A DNA stretch of 64,000 bases from Paracoccaceae bacterium (GTDB lineage: Bacteria > Pseudomonadota > Alphaproteobacteria > Rhodobacterales > Rhodobacteraceae), in contig JAIOYF010000001.1 in the NCBI GenBank assembly GCA_021741245.1, forward strand, positions 186,001-250,000. Direction: 5' to 3'. The number at the start of each line of letters is the position of its first letter. Position 1 is the stretch's first letter. Both the position numbers and the translations under genes were made by a program. Below are positions 40,414 to 47,974 of this stretch, in pieces. A model generated the notes under the pieces. The model saw only the letters and a list, made by a program, of their open reading frames with translations. It did not search any database and was not told where the DNA came from.

Positions 40414-41171
40414 CCCCAGACCTGCCATAGCAGGCGAAGGGCCATGCCGGTTGAGGTGACGACAAGCAAGGGTTTGATCAGCCGCGCCCCATTCTTCATG
40501 GCCAGCCGCGCGCCAAGCGTCGCCCCGGCAATCTGTGCCAGCGCCATGGCAAATCCGATCACCCACCACGTGGCACCAGAGGCCACAAACACCAAGAGGG
40601 AACCAAAGTTTGAGGCAAAGTTGAGCATCTTGGTATGCGCCGTTGCCTTCAAAACCCCATAGCCCGCCAGCATTACAAAACCGAGCATGTAGAAACTGCC
40701 CGTGCCCGGCCCGAAAAACCCGTCATAGGCCCCGATCAAAGGCACGGCGGTAAAGGTGAAAACCCCCGGCTTCATGCGCTCCACACGATCTTGGTCGGTC
40801 AATCCGGGTTTGAACGCAAAGAAAAGCGCAACGGCCACCAAGACGATGGGCATGGTCACGCGCAGAACCTCGGCCGGGATCAGATGGGCCACAAGCGCGC
40901 CCGACACCCCCGCCAAGGCGCTGACGCTCGCCATCCCCACTTGCGCGCGCGGATTGACCTTTCCCGCGCGGGCATAGGCGATCATCGCGGTGGCCGACCC
41001 AAAGGTGCCTTGCAGCTTGTTGGTCGCAAGCGCCTCGACCGGGGACGCCCCGGCCAAAAGCAAAACGGGCACGGTGATCAGCCCACCCCCACCAGCAATC
41101 GCATCGACAAATCCGGCCAGAAAGCCAGCAATGATCAGCAGGGCGGCAAGGTCCCCGGCGACTTCAAACAT
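40410..41171 (-). CDS. TSUP (TauE/SafE) family anion permease
   Basis: A membrane protein of the TauE/SafE/YfcA family, which exports or imports sulfur-containing or related anions such as sulfite or sulfoacetate. It has 253 residues with about eight transmembrane helices. The family duplications are marked by GGGGLITVPVLLLAGASPVEALATNKLQG near the first loop (from residue 26; Gly-rich and Pro/Ala turns) and by a related GPGTGSFYMLGFVML at about 150. The substrate is not deducible. It converges with zapE and is followed by the palindromic element. Confidence 0.85.
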   Translation of the reverse strand: MFEVAGDLAALLIIAGFLAGFVDAIAGGGGLITVPVLLLAGASPVEALATNKLQGTFGSATAMIAYARAGKVNPRAQVGMASVSALAGVSGALVAHLIPAEVLRVTMPIVLVAVALFFAFKPGLTDQDRVERMKPGVFTFTAVPLIGAYDGFFGPGTGSFYMLGFVMLAGYGVLKATAHTKMLNFASNFGSLLVFVASGATWWVIGFAMALAQIAGATLGARLAMKNGARLIKPLLVVTSTGMALRLLWQVWG

Positions 41172-41237
41172 TTTATGTGATCCAGTGAAAGGCTACGGCG
41201 CGTCTTTCTGGCCAGCCGGAGTTTGGAAGTAAAGCCA

Positions 41238-41705
41238 CTAAAGTGCAAACCTGCGATGGACGCGCCCCACGCGGCGGCCATCCTCAAGCGCCCAGTCCGG
41301 ATCTTGGCCAAACTCCACGAAACCGATCCGCGCATAGAACGCCTTTCCCGCGATATTGTCGGCGCGAATTGTGGCGTGAATCGTGGTCAGGCCATGGGTT
41401 TTGGCAATGTCCTTTGTCAGATCAAACAGCCGCTGCCCGGTGCCTTTGGCCTGACCGTCCGGCGCGACAAAGGTGCCGATATGCGCATCCCCATTCCACC
41501 AGCCAATGGCCTGCCAGCCGATCAGATCCGTGCCCATCTCGGCCACGACACAGGTGATCGTGTCTGGGCCATCAATATAATCCTCGCGAACCTGTTCGGC
41601 CGATTTGGGATGTTGATGTGCCGTGGTGCCGCCAATGGCGATGATCCGATTGAGCAATTCTGTCATGGCAGGCGCGTCTGTCGCAACGGCCGCACGGATC
41701 AACAT
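41238..41705 (-). CDS. GNAT acetyltransferase
   Basis: A cytoplasmic N-acetyltransferase using acetyl-CoA, resembling phosphinothricin-type GNAT enzymes. It has 155 residues. ATG at 41705 (MLIRAAVATDAPAMTELLNR) overlaps the serB stop. The acetyl-CoA-binding motif A is in GTFVAPDGQAKGTGQRLFDL (near 86), followed by the FYARIGFVEFGQDPDW segment. The acceptor is unknown. It is translationally coupled to serB; whether they work together is unclear. Confidence 0.82.
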   Translation of the reverse strand: MLIRAAVATDAPAMTELLNRIIAIGGTTAHQHPKSAEQVREDYIDGPDTITCVVAEMGTDLIGWQAIGWWNGDAHIGTFVAPDGQAKGTGQRLFDLTKDIAKTHGLTTIHATIRADNIAGKAFYARIGFVEFGQDPDWALEDGRRVGRVHRRFAL

Positions 41706-42577
41706 GGCGCAAAATCCGCGCGGCAATACCCTTGCAGGTATAGCAAGGCCGTCAGATCGCCATGGTTGACGCGAATGTTGCACTGGGCCTGAACGCTTGG
41801 CTTTGCATGCAGGGCAACCCCGGTTCCCGCAAGGCCCAACATGCCCAGATCATTTGCCCCATCCCCGACGGCAATCGCCTGCTCTGGACCAATCCCCAAA
41901 CGGGCAGAGATTTCCTCCAGCGCCTGAACCTTTGCCGCTTTGCCAAGAATGGGCTCCGCGACGGCACCCGTCAGTTTGCCCTCCGCGATCAGCAGCGTAT
42001 TGGCGCGGTTTTCGTCAAAGCCCAGAACCTCGGCGATCCGGGCGGTAAAGGCGGTAAACCCACCCGAAACAAGGGCGGCATGGCCGCCATTTGCCTTCAT
42101 CGTGGCAAGCAGCACTTTTCCCCCCGGCATCAGGGTGATCCTGTCGCGGATAACCTGCGCAATCACACTTTCCGGCAGATCCCTCAGCAGGCCCACACGC
42201 TCCCGCAGCGCCTCTTCAAAGTCCAGCTCACCATTCATTGCACGTGCGGTGATCCCTGCAACATGCGCGCCGACACCGGCCTCGGCTGCCAGCTCGTCGA
42301 TGCATTCTTGCTGGATCATGGTGCTGTCCATATCCGCGATCAACAATCGCTTCTTGCGCCCTGTCGCGGTTTGAACCGCCAGATCGACGCGCAAGCTTTG
42401 CAAACCCTCCCAAACATCCCAAAGGTTTGCCGGAATCGCCTCCAGCGGAAACTCTGCGGCAATCCCGGGATCAAGCCAGATGGCATCGCCACCACCCCAA
42501 GCATTGCGCAAGGATTCCACGGTGGCCCGATCCAGATTTGGGGTTTCCGGATTGGTCAGCAGAGTCGCAATGAACAT
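41699..42577 (-). CDS. serB: Phosphoserine phosphatase SerB
   Basis: SerB removes phosphate from O-phosphoserine, the last step of serine synthesis. It has 292 residues. The HAD-family motifs are IADMDSTMIQQE (catalytic Asp near 83), VSGGFTAFT (near 170) and GDGANDLGML (near 244). The N-terminal 80 residues form a small ACT-like domain typical of the bacterial form. It diverges from the serC-serA operon, so all three serine-pathway genes are gathered here. Confidence 0.95.
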   Translation of the reverse strand: MFIATLLTNPETPNLDRATVESLRNAWGGGDAIWLDPGIAAEFPLEAIPANLWDVWEGLQSLRVDLAVQTATGRKKRLLIADMDSTMIQQECIDELAAEAGVGAHVAGITARAMNGELDFEEALRERVGLLRDLPESVIAQVIRDRITLMPGGKVLLATMKANGGHAALVSGGFTAFTARIAEVLGFDENRANTLLIAEGKLTGAVAEPILGKAAKVQALEEISARLGIGPEQAIAVGDGANDLGMLGLAGTGVALHAKPSVQAQCNIRVNHGDLTALLYLQGYCRADFAPC

Positions 42578-42676
42578 GGGGAAGTTTCCGATAGTGGAGG
42601 TGGATGTCGGTTCTCACGACTTATGCGCCGCATTATCGCGATTTTCCGGCTTGTGCCAGTCCGCAGTGAGGCGTAA

Positions 42677-42726
42677 GTCCATCAGTGGGACACCCTTCCC
42701 CAACGAAGGGCATTTATCTGTGAGGA
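42677..42726 (+). ncRNA. Candidate serC leader RNA motif
   Basis: In the serC leader two hairpins stand side by side: GTCC/GGAC (42677-42680 with 42688-42691) and CCCTTC/GAAGGG (42693-42698 with 42705-42710). They lie directly before CATTTATCTGTGAGGATACC and the serC start. Position and layout fit the alphaproteobacterial serC motif (a putative cis-regulatory RNA upstream of serC-serA), but I have not run a covariance search. Confidence 0.5.
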
Positions 42727-42730
42727 TACC

Positions 42731-43888
42731 ATGGCTGACCTACACGCCCCGGCAACGCGCCCGGCTAATCCGCGTTTTTCATCTGGCCCCTGTGCCAAGA
42801 TCCCCGGCTATTCCCTTGACATGCTTGACGATGCGCCCCTTGGCCGCTCGCACCGCGCCGCGGTTGGCAAGGCCAAGTTGAAACAGGCCATCGACCTGAC
42901 CCGCGAAATCCTCGGCGTGCCTGCCGATTACCGTATCGGCATCGTGCCCGGCTCGGATACCGGCGCGGTTGAGCTTGCGATGTGGTCGCTGCTGGGCGCC
43001 CGTCCGGTTGAGATGCTGGCATGGGAGTCCTTTGGCGAAGGCTGGGTCACGGATGTGGTCAAACAGCTTAAACTGGACGCCGAAGTCAAGAAGGCCCCCT
43101 ATGGCCAGATCGTTGACTTTGCGACCGTGGATTTCAACAAGGATGTGGTCTTTACCTGGAACGGCACCACCAGCGGTGTGCGCCTGCCCAATGCCGATGC
43201 GATTCCCGCCGACCGTCAGGGTCTGACCATTTGTGACGCCACCTCTGCCGCCTTTGCGATGGAGATGGATTGGGCCAAGCTTGATGTCGTGACCTTCTCT
43301 TGGCAAAAAGTGCTGGGCGGCGAAGGTGCGCATGGCATGCTGATCCTGTCGCCCCGCGCCGTTGAGCGTCTGGAGACATATACCCCCGCTTGGCCGCTGC
43401 CCAAGATTTTCCGCCTGACCTCCAAGGGCAAGCTGATCGAAGGCATCTTTGTGGGCGAGACGATCAACACGCCGTCCATGCTGGCCGTCGAAGATTACCT
43501 TGTGTCGCTGACATGGGCGAAATCGGTGGGTGGTTTGACGGGTTTGGTCAACCGCGCCTCGGCCAATGCGAAAGTGGTCTGGGATTTCTGCGCGCAGAAC
43601 CCTTGGCTGAAAAATCTGGCCCAAACGCCCGAGATTGCCTCCACCACCAGCGTCTGCCTGAAGTTTGACGACCCGCGGATTGTGGATGGCGAGGCCTTTG
43701 CCAAGGCCGTGGCAAAGCGGTTGGAAAAGGCGGGTGTCGCCTATGACATCGGCGCCTATCGCGACGCGCCTGCGGGCCTGCGCATCTGGTGCGGATCAAC
43801 GGTGGAAACCGCTGATGTGGCCGCCCTGATGCCATGGATCGCCCACGCGTTCGAGGCCGAAATCGCGGCGCAAGCGCAAGCCGCCTGA
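42731..43888 (+). CDS. serC: Phosphoserine aminotransferase SerC
   Basis: This PLP enzyme converts 3-phosphohydroxypyruvate to O-phosphoserine in serine synthesis. It has 385 residues. ATG at 42731 has GAGGA upstream. The alphaproteobacterial SerC type is recognisable by [16 protein letters not shown] near the start, [17 protein letters not shown] near 75 and the PLP lysine Lys193 in [16 protein letters not shown]. It is the first gene of serC-serA, with a candidate leader RNA before it and a long dyad after it. Confidence 0.96.
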   Translation: MADLHAPATRPANPRFSSGPCAKIPGYSLDMLDDAPLGRSHRAAVGKAKLKQAIDLTREILGVPADYRIGIVPGSDTGAVELAMWSLLGARPVEMLAWESFGEGWVTDVVKQLKLDAEVKKAPYGQIVDFATVDFNKDVVFTWNGTTSGVRLPNADAIPADRQGLTICDATSAAFAMEMDWAKLDVVTFSWQKVLGGEGAHGMLILSPRAVERLETYTPAWPLPKIFRLTSKGKLIEGIFVGETINTPSMLAVEDYLVSLTWAKSVGGLTGLVNRASANAKVVWDFCAQNPWLKNLAQTPEIASTTSVCLKFDDPRIVDGEAFAKAVAKRLEKAGVAYDIGAYRDAPAGLRIWCGSTVETADVAALMPWIAHAFEAEIAAQAQAA

Positions 43889-43906
43889 CCCTCTCATTCC
43901 TTCGCG

Positions 43907-43946
43907 CCCGCGTTGATCAACTGTCTGCACAGTTGTCATACGCGGG
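43907..43946. promoter_or_regulatory. Two-tier dyad between serC and serA
   Basis: CAACTGT-CTGC-ACAGTTG (43918-43935) is nested in CCCGCGT...ACGCGGG (43907-43913 with 43940-43946), the two dyads sharing the same centre at 43926.5. The 4-base gaps between tiers do not pair. It could be a hairpin in the serC-serA transcript or an operator for serA; there is no T tract, so it is not a terminator. Confidence 0.55.
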
Positions 43947-43975
43947 TCATACGCAAAACAGACAGGATATTTCCC

Positions 43976-45571
43976 ATGGCACCCCGCGTTCTCGTATCGG
44001 ACGAACTCTCTGAAACCGCCGTTCAAATCTTCCGCGACCGTGGAGTCGAGGTGGATTACATGCCGAAACTCGGCAAAGACAAAGAGGCCTTGGCCGCCGT
44101 CATCGACCAATATGATGGCCTTGCCATCCGCTCGGCCACCAAGGCCACGGAAAAGCTGCTGGCTGCGGCCACCCGGCTAAAGGTGATCGGCCGCGCCGGG
44201 ATCGGCGTTGACAACGTCGACATTCCGGCCGCGTCGAAAAAGGGCATCATCGTGATGAACACGCCCTTCGGCAACTCCATCACCACAGCCGAACATGCCA
44301 TCGCCATGATGTTCGCCGTCGCGCGGCAAATCCCCGAGGCCAACGCCTCTACCCATGCGGGCAAGTGGGAAAAGTCGAAATTCATGGGCGTGGAGTTGTT
44401 CAACAAGACCCTTGGCGTGATTGGTGCGGGCAATATCGGTGGCATCGTCTGCGACCGCGCCGTTGGCCTGCATATGAAGGTCGTGGCCTATGACCCCTTC
44501 TTGTCGGAAGAGCGGGCCAAAACCCTTGGCGTAACCAAGGTCGAGCTGGACGAACTGCTTGCCCGCGCTGATTTCATTACCTTGCATGTGCCGCTGACCG
44601 ACAAGACGCGTAACATCCTGTCGGCAGAAAACATCGCCAAGGCCAAAAAGGGCGTGCGGATCATCAACTGCGCCCGTGGCGGCCTGATTGATGAGGCGGC
44701 CTTGGCCGAGGCACTGAAATCCGGCCAGGTGGCCGGGGCGGCCCTTGATGTGTTCGAGGTGGAACCCGCCACCGAAAACCCGCTGTTCAACATGCCAAAC
44801 GTGGTCTGCACCCCGCACCTTGGGGCCTCTACCACCGAAGCACAGGAAAACGTGGCACTGCAAGTCGCAGAGCAAATGTCAGACTATCTGCTGACAGGTG
44901 CCGTACAAAACGCGCTGAACATGCCTTCCGTCACCGCCGAAGAGGCTGCCGTGATGGGTCCATGGATCAAACTTGCCAGCCATCTTGGGGCCTTTATCGG
45001 CCAGATGACGGATGAGCCGATCAAGGCCATCAACATCCTTTATGACGGCACCGTTGCTGAAATGAACCTTGCCGCGCTGAACTGTGCGGCAATTGCGGGG
45101 GTGATGAAGGCGTCGAACCCGGACGTGAACCTTGTCTCGGCTCCGATTGTTGCCAAAGAGCGCGGCATTCAGGTTTCGACCACACGTCAAGATAAGTCAG
45201 GCGCCTTTGATGCCTATATCAAGGTCACCATGGTCACCGACACCCGCGAACGGTCTATCGCAGGCACCTGTTTCTCGGATGGAAAACCACGTTTCATCCA
45301 GATCAAGGGCATTAATATCGACGCCGAGATTGGCGAACATATGCTTTATACCACCAACGAAGATGTGCCGGGCATCATCGGTCTGCTTGGCATGACCATG
45401 GGCAAGAATGGCGTGAATATCGCCAACTTCACCCTTGGTCGCTCCGCCTTGGGGCAAGAGGCGATTGCGCTTTTGTATCTGGATCAGGCGATTGACCCAA
45501 AAGTGGTCGATACGCTTGAATCGACGGGCATGTTCCAACAGGTCAAACCGCTGCAATTCGACGTGGCCTGA
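43976..45571 (+). CDS. serA: D-3-phosphoglycerate dehydrogenase SerA
   Basis: SerA oxidises 3-phosphoglycerate with NAD, the committed step of serine synthesis. It has 531 residues, the long form with an intervening domain and a C-terminal ACT domain. ATG at 43976 (MAPRVLVSDELSETAVQIFR) follows AGGA. The dehydrogenase core shows VIGAGNIGGIVCDRAVG (near 146), the substrate Arg in NCARGGLIDEAAL (near 232) and the catalytic His in CTPHLGASTTEAQ (near 280). The ACT domain (about 455-531) with EDVPGIIGLLGMTMGKNGVN is likely to bind serine for feedback control. Confidence 0.97.
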   Translation: MAPRVLVSDELSETAVQIFRDRGVEVDYMPKLGKDKEALAAVIDQYDGLAIRSATKATEKLLAAATRLKVIGRAGIGVDNVDIPAASKKGIIVMNTPFGNSITTAEHAIAMMFAVARQIPEANASTHAGKWEKSKFMGVELFNKTLGVIGAGNIGGIVCDRAVGLHMKVVAYDPFLSEERAKTLGVTKVELDELLARADFITLHVPLTDKTRNILSAENIAKAKKGVRIINCARGGLIDEAALAEALKSGQVAGAALDVFEVEPATENPLFNMPNVVCTPHLGASTTEAQENVALQVAEQMSDYLLTGAVQNALNMPSVTAEEAAVMGPWIKLASHLGAFIGQMTDEPIKAINILYDGTVAEMNLAALNCAAIAGVMKASNPDVNLVSAPIVAKERGIQVSTTRQDKSGAFDAYIKVTMVTDTRERSIAGTCFSDGKPRFIQIKGINIDAEIGEHMLYTTNEDVPGIIGLLGMTMGKNGVNIANFTLGRSALGQEAIALLYLDQAIDPKVVDTLESTGMFQQVKPLQFDVA

Positions 45572-45586
45572 CACGGCATTGCGGCC

Positions 45587-45613
45587 CTGCAGCATCTTTC
45601 AGAAGTGCTGCAG
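45587..45613 (+). other. Inverted repeat downstream of serA
   Basis: CTGCAGCA at 45587-45594 and its complement at 45606-45613 form a perfect 8-bp stem with an 11-base loop. It may be an mRNA 3'-end structure upstream of the terminator. Confidence 0.45.
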
Positions 45614-45629
45614 TTGAAATACGTTTAAG

Positions 45630-45660
45630 GTCCGGGGGCACACCCCCGGGCTTTGCTTTT
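45630..45660 (+). terminator. Rho-independent terminator of serC-serA
   Basis: A 7-bp G/C stem, CCGGGGG at 45632-45638 with CCCCCGG at 45643-45649 (extendable to 9 bp), has loop CACA and is followed by TTTGCTTTT. It lies 60 bases after serA and just before the phosphatase gene. Confidence 0.85.
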
Positions 45661-45677
45661 ACAAGGGGGGCGGATCC

Positions 45678-46406
45678 ATGCGTACCTACGCCATCGGCGA
45701 TATTCACGGCCATCTGAACCTGCTGCATCATGTCCATGAACTGATTGCCATTGATATGGCCGGGCACGGGCCGGGCACGATTGTTCATGTCGGTGATCTT
45801 GTGGACCGGGGCCCCAACTCGGCGGGCGTTGTGGAATATCTGCGCGCAGGGATCGCGCGGGGCGAAGACTGGATCGTGCTGAAGGGCAATCACGACAGGA
45901 TGTTTTCGCTGTTCCTGACTGATCCTCATGCCCAAGACGAAGGTCTGCGCGCCGATTTGTCATGGCTTCACCCAAAGCTTGGGGGATCGACGACTCTTGG
46001 CTCTTATGGTGTGGCGCATGCGGGTGACCGCTCCATAACAGAGGTCCATGCCGAGGCTTCCGCCGCTGTTCCTGCGTCGCATCGCGAGTTTTTGGCATCC
46101 TGTCCGACATGGCTGCGCCGTGAGGGCACAATCTTTGTTCATGCTGGTATCCGCCCGAATGTTGCGATGGACGCGCAAAAAGAAACGGATCTGGTCTGGA
46201 TCAGGACCGGGTTTCTGGACCACACAGCCCCGCACGAGGCGTTGATTGTTCATGGCCACACCGCCATCGCCACGCCGACCCATTATGGCAACCGCGTCAA
46301 TATCGACAGTTCTGCTGCCTATGGCGGACCATTGTCAGCCATCGTGGTTGATGAGGGAGGTGTGTTTCACCTGACCTCCAAGGGCCGGGTGTTGTTGCAG
46401 CCCTAG
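45678..46406 (+). CDS. Metallophosphatase, serine/threonine phosphatase type
   Basis: A cytoplasmic calcineurin-type phosphoesterase of the PrpA/ApaH-like group. It has 242 residues. The metal-binding motifs are IGDIHGHLN (7-14), HVGDLVDRGPNSAG (near 37) and LKGNHDRMF (near 70), followed by the VHAGIRP and IVHGHTA histidines. The substrate may be phosphoprotein or diadenosine polyphosphate, but the family is broad and I do not assign one. It follows a terminator, so it has its own promoter. Its TAG stop overlaps that of the convergent small membrane gene in CTAG. Confidence 0.88.
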   Translation: MRTYAIGDIHGHLNLLHHVHELIAIDMAGHGPGTIVHVGDLVDRGPNSAGVVEYLRAGIARGEDWIVLKGNHDRMFSLFLTDPHAQDEGLRADLSWLHPKLGGSTTLGSYGVAHAGDRSITEVHAEASAAVPASHREFLASCPTWLRREGTIFVHAGIRPNVAMDAQKETDLVWIRTGFLDHTAPHEALIVHGHTAIATPTHYGNRVNIDSSAAYGGPLSAIVVDEGGVFHLTSKGRVLLQP

Positions 46407-46651
46407 TGACGGGCCGCGAAAACGGCACTGATCAGGATCATCAGCAGCGTCATCAGGCCAAGCCAGCGCCGATCCTTGCGGAACGCGTGATCGGTCAGAA
46501 AGACCCGTGGCGCGCTAAGCGAGGTCGCAAGGCCGGGTATCGCCTCGCCGCTGCGATAGCGCAAAAGAGCAAACAGTCGAAAAAGGGCACGAAAGGCAAC
46601 AAAGGCCCAGATCGCAAAGACAAACCCCTGCGCCACCAAGATTGCCGTCAT
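46403..46651 (-). CDS. Small two-helix membrane protein
   Basis: An 82-residue protein with hydrophobic helices near each end (ILVAQGFVFAIWAFVAFRAL and WLGLMTLLMILISAVFAARH) and a basic central loop (residues 22-60). AAGGG lies 8 bases before the ATG. I recognise it only as a conserved-looking hypothetical type found in Rhodobacteraceae. It converges with the phosphatase, sharing the last 4 bases. Confidence 0.65.
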   Translation of the reverse strand: MTAILVAQGFVFAIWAFVAFRALFRLFALLRYRSGEAIPGLATSLSAPRVFLTDHAFRKDRRWLGLMTLLMILISAVFAARH

Positions 46652-46796
46652 TGCACCGACCCTTTTCCGCGTTTTCCGCTACAACCTGCATCAGGCCGTC
46701 GCCTGCGACAACTGTTTATGAGGGTTTTCGGACCCAACGTTATTTGCCAACGCCACTTTATCAAGGATAGGGTGCAGGCAAATCACAGGATCGACC

Positions 46797-47963
46797 ATGA
46801 CCGACATTTTCATCCTTTCCTCCGCCCGCACCGCTATTGGCACCTTTGGGGGTAGTCTTGCGACCATGCCGCCGATTGATATCGCCACGCAGGCGATCAA
46901 ATCTGCCCTTTCACGTGCCGGAGTCGAAGGGGGGCAGATCGGCCATGTCGTCATGGGGCATGTCATCAACACCGAGCCGCGGGACATGTATTTGTCACGC
47001 GTCGCGGCGATGCAGGCGGGCATCCCGGAAACCACACCAGCGATGAACGTCAATCGCCTTTGCGGCTCGGGCGTGCAGGCCATCGTTTCTGCGATGCAGG
47101 CGCTTTTGCTGGGGGACGCCGAAATTGCGGTGGCCGGTGGCGCGGAATGCATGAGCCGGTCGCCCTATATCTTGCCTGCGGCCCGGTGGGGGCAGAAGAT
47201 GGGGGATACCAAAGCTATCGACATGATGACCGGTGCTTTGACCTGCCCTTTTGGCACGGGCCATATGGGTGTGACCGCCGAGAATGTTGCGGCTGAACAT
47301 GGGATCAGCCGGGCCGCGCAAGACGCATTTGCCTTGGAAAGCCAAAGACGCGCGGCCAAGGCGATTGCCGAAGGCCGGTTTGCAGAGCAGATCGTTGGCA
47401 TCGAAATGCTGACCCGCAAGGGCACGGTCACCTTTGCCATTGATGAGCATCCCAAACCCACCTCGCTGGACGGGCTGTCAAACCTGAAGACGGTTTTTCA
47501 AAAGGATGGAACAGTCACTGCTGGCAATGCCAGTGGCATCAATGATGGGGCGGCGGCGATTGTCTTGTCGCGCGGGGTGCCTGCGGGGGCAAAACCGCGC
47601 GCCCGCATCATGGGCTATGCCCATGCCGGGGTGGACCCAAAGATCATGGGGATCGGCCCTGTGCCTGCGGTGCGTGCGCTGTGCCGCAAACAGGGAATGA
47701 AGCCCACAGATTTCGATGTGGTGGAATCCAACGAGGCATTTGCCGCCCAAGCCATCGCGGTAAGCCGCGAATTGGGGTTGGACCCTGCCCGCGTCAATCC
47801 CAATGGTGGGGCGATTGCACTGGGCCATCCTGTCGGTGCCACGGGGGCGATCATCACCGCCAAGGCCATCGCCGAACTGGAGCGGAGCGGGGGCAAAACG
47901 GCCTTGATCACCATGTGCATCGGTGGCGGCCAAGGCATCGCTCTTGCGATTGAGCGGGTCTGA
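46797..47963 (+). CDS. Acetyl-CoA acetyltransferase (thiolase)
   Basis: This degradative or biosynthetic thiolase either condenses two acetyl-CoA to acetoacetyl-CoA (for polyhydroxyalkanoate or ketone-body metabolism) or carries out the reverse. It has 388 residues; ATG at 46797 follows AGGA. The nucleophilic cysteine is Cys89 in NRLCGSGVQAIV; the C-terminal catalytic pair is in GGAIALGHPVGATGA (His near 348) and CIGGGQGIALAIE (Cys near 378). BktB/PhaA-like by overall similarity. No phaB or phaC lies next to it, so the pathway is not fixed by context. It converges with pbpC, 11 bases away. Confidence 0.93.
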   Translation: MTDIFILSSARTAIGTFGGSLATMPPIDIATQAIKSALSRAGVEGGQIGHVVMGHVINTEPRDMYLSRVAAMQAGIPETTPAMNVNRLCGSGVQAIVSAMQALLLGDAEIAVAGGAECMSRSPYILPAARWGQKMGDTKAIDMMTGALTCPFGTGHMGVTAENVAAEHGISRAAQDAFALESQRRAAKAIAEGRFAEQIVGIEMLTRKGTVTFAIDEHPKPTSLDGLSNLKTVFQKDGTVTAGNASGINDGAAAIVLSRGVPAGAKPRARIMGYAHAGVDPKIMGIGPVPAVRALCRKQGMKPTDFDVVESNEAFAAQAIAVSRELGLDPARVNPNGGAIALGHPVGATGAIITAKAIAELERSGGKTALITMCIGGGQGIALAIERV

Positions 47964-47974
47964 CTGCCGGGTCT

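Noticed and set aside
42731-45571. Terminator between serC and serA
   Set aside because: The dyad at 43907-43946 has no following T tract and the two genes are a known operon pair.
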